Source: CALXJE01 sp045537895
Lineage (GTDB): Bacteria > Bacillota > Clostridia > TANB77 > CAG-465
Direction of reading: 5' to 3'
Assembly: GCA_045537895.1 (NCBI GenBank)
Contig: JAZSQI010000012.1
Span: forward strand, 62,001 to 126,000
Length of the DNA stretch: 64,000 bases
A program made the translations under genes and the position numbers. Within the stretch, counting starts at the first letter, position 1. Each line of letters opens with the position of its first letter. A model generated the notes under the pieces. The model saw only the letters and a program-made list of their open reading frames with translations. It was not told the DNA's origin and did not search any database. Shown piece after piece: positions 26,715 through 36,392 of this stretch.

Positions 26715-27542
26715 TCATATTAATTCTATAATACTTGCCTGGGTTCCAAATGCAGGCTCATTTAACTCTGTTTTCTTTCTATATGAGAAAAAGGTATCTA
26801 CATTACAACATGTGCATATATTTTCATTTATAATGTTATCTTTTTTGATACCAGCACTAATTAAATCTTTTGTTATAACATATGGAAAATCCACATGATT
26901 CCATCCTTCATCATCAGTATAAACAAATTCATTTACTGATATGTCACTCCAATATTTTTGAAATCCGTATGCAAGATCTTTATCTTTGGTCTTCCAGCAA
27001 CATTTTTGAATACTGGGACTATATGCGCATATTATATCTTCCGGCTTTGAGTTAAACTTATTTTGCATAACTTCTAATGTTTTGAGACATATTTTTTGAA
27101 TTGTACCCTTCCAGCCACTATGAATATTTGCAATTACATTGTTTTTTATATCGTACATAACTACTCCATTACAATCAGCTACAGTTATAAGTAAAGGGAT
27201 GTTTTTAACATTAGTTATAATTGCATCATATACATGAGTATGATGTTTGTTAAAAAGATATTCTTCTTTATTTTCATCGGTTATAACTAAAACTTTATCT
27301 GTATGTTCTTCAAATACACAAGTGACATTTTGTCTTGTAAATCCTAATTTTTCACATGCGATATCAAGATTAATGTCAGAATTTTCTCTTTCATCAATAT
27401 TTTTAAATGATATATTAAGAGACTCGTATGGGTATTTGCTAACACCTCCAAGTCTGGTAGTAACAAAATATTTTACCTTGTCGTTATATTTATTAAACAC
27501 TTCTGAATTATATACATTTAATCCGTTTATATTTTTTATCAT
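26715..27542 (-). CDS. pgeF: Laccase-domain protein YlmD/PgeF (purine nucleoside phosphorylase)
   Basis: 275 residues. It has the family blocks VTTRLGGVS, a VADC motif with metal-binding Cys, the histidines in HSGWKGT and HTHVYD, and the C-terminal NICTCCNVDTFFSYRK. Members were once called polyphenol oxidases; characterised ones phosphorolyse or deaminate purine nucleosides using zinc. It is the last gene of a run from ruvB, 10 nt after femX. Confidence 0.9.
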   Translation of the reverse strand: MIKNINGLNVYNSEVFNKYNDKVKYFVTTRLGGVSKYPYESLNISFKNIDERENSDINLDIACEKLGFTRQNVTCVFEEHTDKVLVITDENKEEYLFNKHHTHVYDAIITNVKNIPLLITVADCNGVVMYDIKNNVIANIHSGWKGTIQKICLKTLEVMQNKFNSKPEDIICAYSPSIQKCCWKTKDKDLAYGFQKYWSDISVNEFVYTDDEGWNHVDFPYVITKDLISAGIKKDNIINENICTCCNVDTFFSYRKKTELNEPAFGTQASIIELI

Positions 27543-27552
27543 ATATACTCCA

Positions 27553-28608
27553 TTATTTTTTTAATATTTTCTTTATGCTTTTCATAATTTTTTGATATAT
27601 CGGTACAAGTTTTGTAAAAGCAAAATACCAAAACTTACTATATACTTTATCTATTTCTCCTATGAACTCTGTAACTCCTTCTTGTCTACAAAATCCTTCT
27701 TTAAATTTAAATAGTCCGTTTGATTTATCTAAAATAAATACACCACCAAAATCATATAAGTTACAGCCCGTTTCTATAGCCCATTTTATCATTTCTTGCT
27801 GCATTAAATAGTTAGGCATTAGGTTTCTTTTTTCGTTTGAACTAGCTCCATACAAATAGAATGTTTTTTTACCATAATTAATTGCAATAGCAGCAGATAA
27901 AGCCTGACCTTCATGCTCTGCTATATATATTCTTAGCTGATTTTCATCAAAAGTATTTAACATTCTTTCAAAATAATCATAAGGTCTTGAAGCAATTTTA
28001 TCTCTTATACCCGTTATTTGATATAGGTTATAAAAAGTCTTTAAATCTTGTATATCTCTAGAATATCTAACTTTTATACCTTTTCTTGTTGCAACCCTAA
28101 TATTATATCTAGTTTTCTCACTATAACCTTTAAAAACCTCTTCCTCAGTTTTTTCAGCTATATTTAAAATCATATTATATCGTGGCTGTATAAGTTCGTC
28201 TTTATTAAGTTTTTTATTTCTTACTACAAATTCTTCATCTTTATATAATTTTTCTAATTTTTCATCATATTCTCTTTCAGGATCAAACCTAGCTACGATT
28301 GCATTATGTTTTTTAGCAAGAATATTTACATCTTTCATTATTTCTTTTACCATAGAAATATCATAGACATCTCCAGCAGGTCCCCTTGGTGCATACATTA
28401 TACTTTTTCTTCCTATAAATTTGCGTATAATAAAAGACATTGCCATAACAATCTTGCCATCTTCTTCTAGATATACATATTCGCTTTCCCAACCTTTTTT
28501 TACATCAGCCCAGTTCATTGATTGCATTAGGCTGCTTGATGAATAGTTATCTACAAATTCTTTGTATTTTTTTGTTTCTTCATTATTTTGTTTATTTAAA
28601 ATAGGCAT
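27553..28608 (-). CDS. FemX/FemAB-family peptidoglycan aminoacyltransferase
   Basis: 351 residues with the FemAB double GNAT fold. Typical blocks are SLMQSMNWADVKKGWESEYV, SIMYAPRGP, EKTRYNIRVATRKG and LYDFGGVF. FemX/MurM-type enzymes transfer an amino acid from aminoacyl-tRNA to the lipid II stem peptide at the membrane face. Start at 28608 puts AAAGGTGG six nt upstream; an ATG at 28614 overlaps that site. It sits in one run with cysS and thrS, which supply aminoacyl-tRNA. The amino acid transferred cannot be read from sequence. Confidence 0.88.
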   Translation of the reverse strand: MPILNKQNNEETKKYKEFVDNYSSSSLMQSMNWADVKKGWESEYVYLEEDGKIVMAMSFIIRKFIGRKSIMYAPRGPAGDVYDISMVKEIMKDVNILAKKHNAIVARFDPEREYDEKLEKLYKDEEFVVRNKKLNKDELIQPRYNMILNIAEKTEEEVFKGYSEKTRYNIRVATRKGIKVRYSRDIQDLKTFYNLYQITGIRDKIASRPYDYFERMLNTFDENQLRIYIAEHEGQALSAAIAINYGKKTFYLYGASSNEKRNLMPNYLMQQEMIKWAIETGCNLYDFGGVFILDKSNGLFKFKEGFCRQEGVTEFIGEIDKVYSKFWYFAFTKLVPIYQKIMKSIKKILKK

Positions 28609-28623
28609 TTTCATCCACCTTTA

Positions 28624-30018
28624 CTAATTTATTTTTTCTATTTTTTGCCCTTCTTTAGAATCAATAACCATATAGCCTTTTTCTTTTAGTTCATCCCTAA
28701 TTTTATCAGAAGTTGCAAAATCTTTATTTAATCTTGCTTCTTTTCTTTGCTCTAATAAAGAGGCGATTTCTTCTGGAATAACAACATCTTCATTATTTTT
28801 TACTTCTTTTTTATCTATATCAAGTGATAAAACTCTATCAAATTCTAATAATAGCTTAGCTAATTTTGGAGATTTAAATGCTGATTTTGCAACATCCCAA
28901 ACAACTGACATTGCAAGAGGGAAATTTAAATCGTCATTTACAGCAGCTATAAATTTTTCTCTGTATTCTAATATTTTACTATCATCAATATTATCTTTTC
29001 CATTTAGGTGCATTTCATACGCATCTTTAAGTCTATCTAATGCTTTTTTACTAGCATCTAGTGCTTCCCAAGTAAAATTAAGTTTATTTCTATAATGAGA
29101 AGAATAGTTAAAATATCTATATACAAGTGGTGAATAACCTCTTTTTTCTAAGTCTGCTATAGTATAGTTATTTCCTAAACTCTTAGACATTTTCCCACCA
29201 TCTACTTGTAAAAATTCAACATGCATCCAATAATTAGCAGGATTTGTTCCAATAGCTCCTTTTGATTGAGCTATTTCATTTTCGTGATGAATTGGAATAT
29301 GATCAACACCACCTGTATGAATATCAAATTTTTCTCCTAGATATTTATTTCCCATTGCAGAACATTCAATATGCCATCCTGGGTAACATATCCCCCATTT
29401 ACTTTCCCACTTCATTATGTGTTCTTTAGGGGCTTTTATCCATAAGGCAAAATCTAATGGATTTCTTTTTTCGTTATCTACTTCTACCCTAGCTCCTGCC
29501 TTATTTTCTTTTATATTTGCACGTGATAATTCTCCATATGTTGGAAGTTTAGATGTATCAAAATATATGCCTTTTGAGGTCTCATATCCATAGCCATTCT
29601 CAACTATTTTTGAAACAAAGTTTTCCATTTCCTTTATATGTTCAGTTGCTTTACATACAATTTCAGGTCTTTCTATATTTAATTTTTCCATATCAACGAA
29701 AAATGTTTTTGTATATTTATCAGCTATTTCCCATGGAGAAATTTTTTGTTCTCTAGCTGCTTTGCTCATTTTATCTTCGCCTTCATCTGCATCTGAAGTC
29801 ATGTGACCTACATCTGTTATATTCATAGCGTGTAATAAATTATACCCGTTTAATTTTAATACTTTTCTTAGGTTATCCATGAATATATATGCTCTCATAT
29901 TACCTATATGAGCATAGTTATATACAGTAGGTCCACAACTATATATTCTAACATTTTTTTCATCAAGTGGTTTAAATTCTTCCTTTTCTCTTGATAATGT
30001 ATTATATATTTTTAGCAT
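28624..30018 (-). CDS. cysS: Cysteinyl-tRNA synthetase
   Basis: 464 residues, normal length. Class I signatures are present: the HIGH-type YNYAHIGNMRAY and the KMSKS loop (GGKMSKSLGNN). Zinc ligands are in CGPTVYN and WHIECSAM, with HHENE further on. It charges tRNA(Cys). AAAGGTGAT precedes the ATG. No T-box element is seen upstream. Confidence 0.97.
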   Translation of the reverse strand: MLKIYNTLSREKEEFKPLDEKNVRIYSCGPTVYNYAHIGNMRAYIFMDNLRKVLKLNGYNLLHAMNITDVGHMTSDADEGEDKMSKAAREQKISPWEIADKYTKTFFVDMEKLNIERPEIVCKATEHIKEMENFVSKIVENGYGYETSKGIYFDTSKLPTYGELSRANIKENKAGARVEVDNEKRNPLDFALWIKAPKEHIMKWESKWGICYPGWHIECSAMGNKYLGEKFDIHTGGVDHIPIHHENEIAQSKGAIGTNPANYWMHVEFLQVDGGKMSKSLGNNYTIADLEKRGYSPLVYRYFNYSSHYRNKLNFTWEALDASKKALDRLKDAYEMHLNGKDNIDDSKILEYREKFIAAVNDDLNFPLAMSVVWDVAKSAFKSPKLAKLLLEFDRVLSLDIDKKEVKNNEDVVIPEEIASLLEQRKEARLNKDFATSDKIRDELKEKGYMVIDSKEGQKIEKIN

Positions 30019-30048
30019 TTTATCACCTTTCTTTACTATATATTGTAT

Positions 30049-30077
30049 TTGCTGGTAACATTATATATTACCAGCAA
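30049..30077. terminator. 10-bp stem-loop between the LCP gene and cysS
   Basis: TTGCTGGTAA (30049-30058) pairs perfectly with TTACCAGCAA (30068-30077). No T-run follows on the minus strand, so it may be a partial terminator or an mRNA processing or stability element inside the run. Confidence 0.5.
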
Positions 30078-30089
30078 TAAAGTTACAAG

Positions 30090-31907
30090 TTAATTCGTAC
30101 TTTGCATATCAGCATATGGATCTACTACAGGAGGTGTATCTTCGTTTCCTGGATTATCTTCTGATTCATTTCCATTTTCAGAGCCATTACCTGTATTATT
30201 TTCTTCTCCTTTGTTTTCAGTGTTTTCATCTGATTTATCATCATCTGAACCATCATTATCACCTTCGGTAATATCTTCTTTTTTCACTACTTCTTCATCC
30301 TTAGGATCTTCTACTACTACTTCTTCTTTCGGCTCTTCTACAGGTGCTGCCTGAATTTCTGCTTGAGTAGGAACATAAACATTTCCTGTAACTGATTCAT
30401 ATGATGCTTCTAATATTTCACCTGCTATTACGGCATCAATTTTAGAAATAGCATCATTTATTGAGTTTTGGCTTGGATACATTACATATAAAAGCTGACT
30501 TCCACCACTATATGTAGATGCCCTACCATCTCCACCTGTTAAACTAATTGTAGAAACATTCCATGAAGGCATTTTAGAAATTTGTAATTTAACAAGTTCC
30601 ATCATCTTACTTGTTTCCATGTTAGTTTGGAATTTATTAGATAATGATTTTAATAATGTATCAAACTTAGTAATTATAGATGGTTTTGACGCTTGTTTAA
30701 TTATACCATTAATAACTGCTTGCTGGTTTTTACCACGCATTCTATCTCCATCTAAGAAAGATTTTCTCTCTCTCGCAAATTCTAATGCTTGCTCACCATT
30801 CATACGATTATATCCTTTTACAAAATGATAATTTTTGCCATATGAATTAAATGTGTGTTCAGAATATACTTCTATACCACCAATTGCATCTACTATATCT
30901 TCAAGAGATGTAAAATTAACTTTAAAATAGTAGTTTATGTCCAAATCTAACAGATCTTCTATCGTTTTTACTGACATTTCTACTCCATACATTCCTGCAT
31001 GAGTTAATTTATCTCTTTTTCCATATGTACCATGTAATTGTACATAGTAGTCTCTTGGTATATTTACAAGAAGTACTTGATATGTTTTAGGATTAATTAC
31101 AGCAACTATATTAACATCACTTCTTGATACAGAGGAAATCGTTCCATATGTATCTATTCCACTAATATATACTGCAAATGTTTCAGATGTAACCTGAGCA
31201 TCTTTAGCTATTGTTTGTACGTCAACATCTATAGAATATGTATGTATTACTTTGGTTTTATCTGTAAATGTTTCTAATTCTTCATCAAGAAGTAGTTTTT
31301 GTGAATCTTCTAAAATTACAGCATCGACTCCTGATGAAAGAAGTGTTTTACCAACTGAAAATACATCCTCACTACTTACAGCGCTCACTTTTACCTTTTC
31401 TTTTAATTTTTCAACTGCAACCTCTGAGTTATCTAAGCCACTACTATAATATTCAACTACTTTTCCTTCTAAGTCTTTAACTTTATTGTACTGACTATCT
31501 TTTAAGACAATAACAGAATAATTCTGTTTTTTAGTGTTAGTTGTTTCTGTGATTTTTTCTATAAAGCTATATGTTCTTAAGCCATATATAATTATAGCTA
31601 ATTGTCCTGCTATAAATAGTGTTTGTAGTATATTTATTACATTTCTTGTTTTTTTACCTTTTCTATTTTTAAGTAATATTATTACAAATGTTGTATTTAA
31701 TAGTAATAGTCCCAATACTAAAGCTATCATATATTTAAATGGTAATATTCCTATTTTTATCATTATAATTACAAGAGCAATTGACATTCCTATTGTAATT
31801 AATGAAATAATTAAACTAATTAATTTCCTAATATCTATATTTGTTTTTCTAGTCTTTTTTTCATTAAGACCCTCTTTTTCATTTGTTTTTACGTTACCTT
31901 TTCTCAC
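30090..31907 (-). CDS. LytR-CpsA-Psr (LCP) family cell-wall glycopolymer ligase
   Basis: 605 residues from GTG at 31907, which has AAAGGTGG upstream. Three membrane helices (about 28-115) are followed by an extracytoplasmic region (about 135-235, KVKDLEGKVVEYY and VDAVILEDSQ) that recalls a solute-binding-type accessory fold. The LCP domain then follows (VNIPRDYYVQL, TFNSYGKNYHFVKGYNRMNG, ALEFARERKSFLDGDRMRGK, with conserved Arg/Asp residues for lipid-pyrophosphate binding). LCP enzymes attach teichoic acids or capsules to peptidoglycan. An ~80-residue Glu/Asp/Asn-rich tail ends the protein, probably disordered. It lies between thrS and cysS. Confidence 0.88.
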   Translation of the reverse strand: MRKGNVKTNEKEGLNEKKTRKTNIDIRKLISLIISLITIGMSIALVIIMIKIGILPFKYMIALVLGLLLLNTTFVIILLKNRKGKKTRNVINILQTLFIAGQLAIIIYGLRTYSFIEKITETTNTKKQNYSVIVLKDSQYNKVKDLEGKVVEYYSSGLDNSEVAVEKLKEKVKVSAVSSEDVFSVGKTLLSSGVDAVILEDSQKLLLDEELETFTDKTKVIHTYSIDVDVQTIAKDAQVTSETFAVYISGIDTYGTISSVSRSDVNIVAVINPKTYQVLLVNIPRDYYVQLHGTYGKRDKLTHAGMYGVEMSVKTIEDLLDLDINYYFKVNFTSLEDIVDAIGGIEVYSEHTFNSYGKNYHFVKGYNRMNGEQALEFARERKSFLDGDRMRGKNQQAVINGIIKQASKPSIITKFDTLLKSLSNKFQTNMETSKMMELVKLQISKMPSWNVSTISLTGGDGRASTYSGGSQLLYVMYPSQNSINDAISKIDAVIAGEILEASYESVTGNVYVPTQAEIQAAPVEEPKEEVVVEDPKDEEVVKKEDITEGDNDGSDDDKSDENTENKGEENNTGNGSENGNESEDNPGNEDTPPVVDPYADMQSTN

Positions 31908-31949
31908 TTTAACCACCTTTACATTATACTAAATTTACTTATCTAATTA

Positions 31950-33743
31950 TTATTGAACATTGATTGTTTTTTGAATCTCATCATTAAACATTTGCGCTAA
32001 ATCATTTACATTCATAACGCCTTTATCTTCACCAGTTCTAGTTTTAACAGCAAGTTCCTCGTTTTCCATTTCTTTATCTCCAACAACTAGCATATATGGA
32101 ACTTTATCTAATCTTGATTCTCTTATTTTATAGCCAATCTTCTCATTTCTATCGTCAACTTCTACTCTAAATCCAGCTCTTGTTAGTTTTTCAGCAACTT
32201 TATGTGCGTAATCACTATGTGCTTCAGCTATAGTTAAAATTTTGGCTTGTGTTGGCGCAATCCAAAGAGGCATAGCTCCTGCATATTTTTCTATAAGAAG
32301 TGCTAGAGTTCTTTCATAACAGCCTATTGAAGTTCTATGTATAATACATGGAGTTTTCTTTTCCCCATCTTTATCTACGTATTCCATTCCAAATTGAGCT
32401 GCTAAAAGTTGATCTATTTGTATAGTTATTAATGTGTCTTCTTTACCAAATACGTTCTTGATTTGAATATCCAATTTTGGTCCATAAAAGGCTGCTTCGC
32501 CTATTCCTTCTTTATAATCAAGACCTAAATTATCAAGTATCTTTTTCATCATGCCTTGAGCTTCATCCCATTGCTCTTCGGTTCCGATATACTTTTCTCT
32601 GTCGTTTGGATCCCATTTTGAAAATCTATATGACACGTCCTCATATAATCCTAAACATTTAAGCATATATATTGCAAGCTCTAAACAATTTTTAAACTCA
32701 CCTTCTAATTGTTCAGGTGTGCATATTAAGTCCCCTTCTGAAATTGTGAACTGTCTTACTCTAATTAATCCATGCATTTCTCCAGAAGCTTCATTTCTAA
32801 ATAACGTTGAAGTTTCGTTAAGTCTCATTGGAAGATCTCTATAACTTCTTCCTCTATTTAAAAATACTTGGTATTGGAAAGGACAAGTCATAGGTCTAAG
32901 CGCAAAAACTTCTTCATCTTTATTTTCATCACCTAATATAAACATACCATCTTTATAATGGTCCCAATGTCCTGATATTTTATACAAATCAGATTTTGCC
33001 ATAAAAGGAGTTTTTGTAAGTTGCCATCCCCATCTACTTTCAGTATCTTCAACAAATCTTTGTAACAATTGAATTACTTTAGCTCCCTTTGGAAGTAGTA
33101 TTGGAAGACCTTGTCCTATGTAATCTACTGTTGTAAAATATTCAAGTTCTCTACCTAGTTTATTATGATCTCTTTTTTTTGCATCTTCTAATTTTTCTAT
33201 ATAATCTGTAACTTCTTTTTCAGTTTCAAAACATATTCCATAAATTCTTGTAAGCATTTTATTATTTTCTGAGCCTTTCCAGTATGCTCCTGTAGCTGAT
33301 AAAAGTTTAACTGCTCCTATATCTTTTGCATTTAATACATGTGGACCAACACACATATCAACAAAATTATCATTCTCAAAGAAGCTTATTTCTGATTCAT
33401 CATCTAACTCTTCAATCATTTCTAATTTATATGGTTCGTCCTGCATCTTTTTCTTTGCATCTTCTTTAGACAAAACATAACTTCTTACAACTTTATTTTG
33501 TCCTAAAATATTTTTCATTACATTTTCGATTTTTCTTAAATCTTCATTTTTAATATTTAAATTATCAAAATCATAATAGAAACCATTTTCGATAGCTGGT
33601 CCTATTGCAAGTTTTGCTTCTGGGTATAATCTTTTTATTGCTTCTGCAAGTATATGAGAAGCACTATGTCTTACGATATTAAGATTTTCATTATACTCTA
33701 CTTCGCTAATATTTCCATGTTTATCTATAATTTTTATACTCAT
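31950..33743 (-). CDS. thrS: Threonyl-tRNA synthetase lacking the N-terminal TGS domain
   Basis: 597 residues against ~635-645 in most bacteria. Only about 25 residues precede the editing domain, which opens with VRHSASHILAEAIKRLYPEA; the ~60-residue TGS domain is missing. The editing-site His residues (HSASH) are kept. The class II core is intact (MTCPFQYQVF, FRNEASGEMHGLIRVRQFT, motif 3 near HRTSIGCYERTLALLIEKYAG), as is the anticodon domain. Canonical AAGGAGG lies right before this ATG, so the short form is the true start. No T-box leader. Confidence 0.95.
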   Translation of the reverse strand: MSIKIIDKHGNISEVEYNENLNIVRHSASHILAEAIKRLYPEAKLAIGPAIENGFYYDFDNLNIKNEDLRKIENVMKNILGQNKVVRSYVLSKEDAKKKMQDEPYKLEMIEELDDESEISFFENDNFVDMCVGPHVLNAKDIGAVKLLSATGAYWKGSENNKMLTRIYGICFETEKEVTDYIEKLEDAKKRDHNKLGRELEYFTTVDYIGQGLPILLPKGAKVIQLLQRFVEDTESRWGWQLTKTPFMAKSDLYKISGHWDHYKDGMFILGDENKDEEVFALRPMTCPFQYQVFLNRGRSYRDLPMRLNETSTLFRNEASGEMHGLIRVRQFTISEGDLICTPEQLEGEFKNCLELAIYMLKCLGLYEDVSYRFSKWDPNDREKYIGTEEQWDEAQGMMKKILDNLGLDYKEGIGEAAFYGPKLDIQIKNVFGKEDTLITIQIDQLLAAQFGMEYVDKDGEKKTPCIIHRTSIGCYERTLALLIEKYAGAMPLWIAPTQAKILTIAEAHSDYAHKVAEKLTRAGFRVEVDDRNEKIGYKIRESRLDKVPYMLVVGDKEMENEELAVKTRTGEDKGVMNVNDLAQMFNDEIQKTINVQ

Positions 33744-33754
33744 TTTTTTCCTCC

Positions 33755-34627
33755 TTATTTAATATTAAATTTATATCCTATTACTTCGTAATATTTACCA
33801 TTTTTAAATTCTAAAACAGAATATTTCATTGTAGTTTCTCTAGCTTCTTGAAGCACAATTTCATATTTATTATCATAATTTAAATCACACGCGAATTTAA
33901 TTGAATATACCGGCCAATTTACTGAACTTTCAGTGTTTTTTACATATGAATATTTTATAATTTTGGCTTTTCCTGCCTTAACAGCAACTACTACACTATA
34001 TACTCCTAATTTATTATCACCTTGTGATGTTGCAGTTATAATTCTTGTTTTTTGGTCTGTTGTCAAAAAGGCCTCATATACTTCATTTATCTTAACTGTA
34101 TTATTAAGCAGTTTGTATTTGCCTAAAGCTTTCTTTACATACTTTTCATCACTTTCTGACGGCTTAATCTTAGTTAACCCTCTTGGCATAATATTAGTAT
34201 CAGATTTTACTGTAGCTATGTACTCCTCTTCCATTATATTTTTTAAAGGAACTGCATAGGTCACTTCTTTTTCTTTATCCTCAGAAACAGAATAAATTTC
34301 ATAGGTACCCATTTTACCAGATATATTATACATATCTATTTCCATGCCCTTAGTTATATTTGTCTTTCCATAAATATTATCTTTACTAATCCATTTACCT
34401 TTATCAGATACTCCACCTACTACTACGTTATTTATAATAATAGGAGAAACAGAAGTTACATCTTCGCTTTTAATTTTATTAGATGCATTATCTATATGCT
34501 CAACTGTTATATAATTTTGAGTATATATATATATTAAAAACACACCCGATAATACTAGTAAAGTAATAAGAATTATTATTAAAGGAATAACCTTTTTATT
34601 AACATTTTTTTTGTTTGATTTTTTCAT
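33755..34627 (-). CDS. Membrane-anchored extracytoplasmic protein, unknown
   Basis: 290 residues: a Lys-rich N-terminus, one membrane segment (about 15-37) and an outer beta-rich region. Near the C-terminus ACDLNYDNKYEIVLQEA resembles the Asp-rich calcium-binding turn of FG-GAP/VCBS-like repeats. The ATG at 34627 overlaps the queH stop (ATGA); a GTG at 34639 is possible but falls inside queH. Located between queH and thrS in the long run. No catalytic motif was seen. Confidence 0.6.
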   Translation of the reverse strand: MKKSNKKNVNKKVIPLIIILITLLVLSGVFLIYIYTQNYITVEHIDNASNKIKSEDVTSVSPIIINNVVVGGVSDKGKWISKDNIYGKTNITKGMEIDMYNISGKMGTYEIYSVSEDKEKEVTYAVPLKNIMEEEYIATVKSDTNIMPRGLTKIKPSESDEKYVKKALGKYKLLNNTVKINEVYEAFLTTDQKTRIITATSQGDNKLGVYSVVVAVKAGKAKIIKYSYVKNTESSVNWPVYSIKFACDLNYDNKYEIVLQEARETTMKYSVLEFKNGKYYEVIGYKFNIK

Positions 34628-35190
34628 ATACCTTGCCACCTACCTTCATCAATTGAATATATACATCCACAATATTTTTGTCTATAAAGTCCTAACTCTC
34701 TTGCCTTGTTTTGACCTTCTCTAAAAAGAGGTCTATAATCTTTATACATAAACTTTACTTTATATTTTTCTGCCAGCATCTCACAAACAGTAATAATTAA
34801 ATCATGTTTTTGATAAGGACTTATTAGAAGAGTTGTTGTTACGTGTGTATAACCGTTATTTTTAGCATATTCAAATACCTTTTCAAGTCTTGATATATAG
34901 CAATATTCACAACGAACTTTAAAACCTAATTTATCTAAATTAACTGCATCAAATATAAATTTATTCATATCATATTCATCAAACAGTATTGGATTTTTTC
35001 CCATATCTTTTACATATGATATATATGTCTGTTTTCTTTTTTCATATTCTACTTTAGGATGAATATTTGTGTTATACCAAATGGTATCAAAGTCATCAAT
35101 ATTCATTTCATTCATGTTTTGAATAGTATCATCATACACTGCTACTAAACATGGAGCGCAACATGCATGAATAAGTAATCTATTCTTCAT
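34624..35190 (-). CDS. queH: Epoxyqueuosine reductase QueH
   Basis: 188 residues of the DUF208/QueH family. Cysteine sets LLIHACCAPC (Cys10, 11, 14), CEYCYISR and the C-terminal YCGCIYS bind the iron-sulfur cluster and a second metal. QueH carries out the last step of queuosine formation in tRNA without cobalamin. It overlaps ruvB by 11 nt, so it is translationally coupled. No other que genes are in the window. Confidence 0.93.
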   Translation of the reverse strand: MKNRLLIHACCAPCLVAVYDDTIQNMNEMNIDDFDTIWYNTNIHPKVEYEKRKQTYISYVKDMGKNPILFDEYDMNKFIFDAVNLDKLGFKVRCEYCYISRLEKVFEYAKNNGYTHVTTTLLISPYQKHDLIITVCEMLAEKYKVKFMYKDYRPLFREGQNKARELGLYRQKYCGCIYSIDEGRWQGI

Positions 35191-36187
35191 ATTTTACCCC
35201 CAAATGCTCATAAGCAAGTTTTGTTGCTATTCTACCCCTAGGGGTTCGATTAACAAATCCAATTTGCATCAAATATGGTTCATATACATCCTCAATTGTA
35301 TCTTTGTCTTCTCCAATCGCTGCAGCCATTGCCTCTAGTCCAACAGGCTTGCCACCAAATTTATCAATCATTGTGGTCAATATTTTTCTATCAATATCAT
35401 CTAGACCATATTCATCTATTTCTAATCTATTTAATGCGTTGTGAGCAATTGTGTACGTTATACTATCGCTATTTTCATTAGTTGCAAAATCCCTAACTCT
35501 TTTTAATAATCTATTAGCAATTCTAGGTGTTCCTCTACTTCTTGCACCTATTTCAAGTGCTGCTTTATGATCTATTTCTATATCAAGTATTTTTGCACTT
35601 CTCTCTATTATTGTTGCAAGTTCTTTTTCATTATACATACTAAGTCTATGTATAATTCCAAACCTATCACGAAGTGGTCCTGAAAGTGAGCCTGCTTTTG
35701 TAGTTGCTCCTATTAAAGTAAATTTTGGTAAATCGATTCTAATAGAACGAGCTGAAGGACCTTTTCCAATCATTATATCAAGATTAAAATCTTCTAAAGC
35801 AGGATACAGAACTTCTTCAACACTTTTCTTTAACCTATGTATTTCATCAATAAAAAGCAAATCATTTTCTTCAAGGTTGGTTAAAATAGCAGCTAAATCA
35901 CCTGGTTTTTCTATGGCAGGTCCTGATGTTACTTTTATACTAACACCCATTTCTTTTGCTATGATACTAGCAAGGGTAGTCTTTCCAAGACCTGGAGGGC
36001 CATATAAAAGCACATGATCTAATGCTTCTTTTCTAGACAATGCTGCATCTATATATATTTTCATATTCTCCTTAACCTTAGTTTGTCCAATATATTCTGG
36101 AAAAGTTTGAGGTCTAAGATTTATTTCTACTTCTGGTATATCTATCTCCTCATCATATTCAGGAGATATTACTCTATCTTCAATCAT
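35180..36187 (-). CDS. ruvB: Holliday junction branch-migration helicase RuvB
   Basis: 335 residues. Walker A is GPPGLGKT at 63-70, Walker B LLFIDEIHRL, sensor region GATTKAGSLSGPLRDRFG, and a C-terminal winged helix (GFVNRTPRGRIATKLAYEHL). RuvB motors drive branch migration with RuvA, which is not next to it here. AAGGAG precedes the ATG. It heads the long minus-strand run to pgeF. No LexA box was seen upstream. Confidence 0.97.
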   Translation of the reverse strand: MIEDRVISPEYDEEIDIPEVEINLRPQTFPEYIGQTKVKENMKIYIDAALSRKEALDHVLLYGPPGLGKTTLASIIAKEMGVSIKVTSGPAIEKPGDLAAILTNLEENDLLFIDEIHRLKKSVEEVLYPALEDFNLDIMIGKGPSARSIRIDLPKFTLIGATTKAGSLSGPLRDRFGIIHRLSMYNEKELATIIERSAKILDIEIDHKAALEIGARSRGTPRIANRLLKRVRDFATNENSDSITYTIAHNALNRLEIDEYGLDDIDRKILTTMIDKFGGKPVGLEAMAAAIGEDKDTIEDVYEPYLMQIGFVNRTPRGRIATKLAYEHLGVKYEE

Positions 36188-36279
36188 TATTTTCTCCTTA
36201 AATTTAACATATAAATTATACCACTAAATATATAGTAAATGCAACTAAAAATAGCCAGTTGCTGTATTTTTTGCAAGTA

Positions 36280-36308
36280 TTGAAAAAAGCTGGGTTTTAT
36301 GGTATAAT
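36280..36308 (+). promoter_or_regulatory. SigA-type promoter for the two small membrane-protein genes
   Basis: TTGAAA (36280-36285), 17-nt spacer, TATAAT (36303-36308). The leader to the start codon is about 78 nt. Confidence 0.75.
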
Positions 36309-36392
36309 ATTTATAGTTGATTTATTTTATTATTCGCTAAATAGCGTTATATATATATTACATAATTATTTATATTTTAGGAGGAGTTTTAT

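Noticed and set aside
33744..33754. T-box leaders for thrS, cysS or proS
   Set aside because: The gaps upstream of these genes are at most about 70 nt and lack a T-box sequence or terminator/antiterminator pair.
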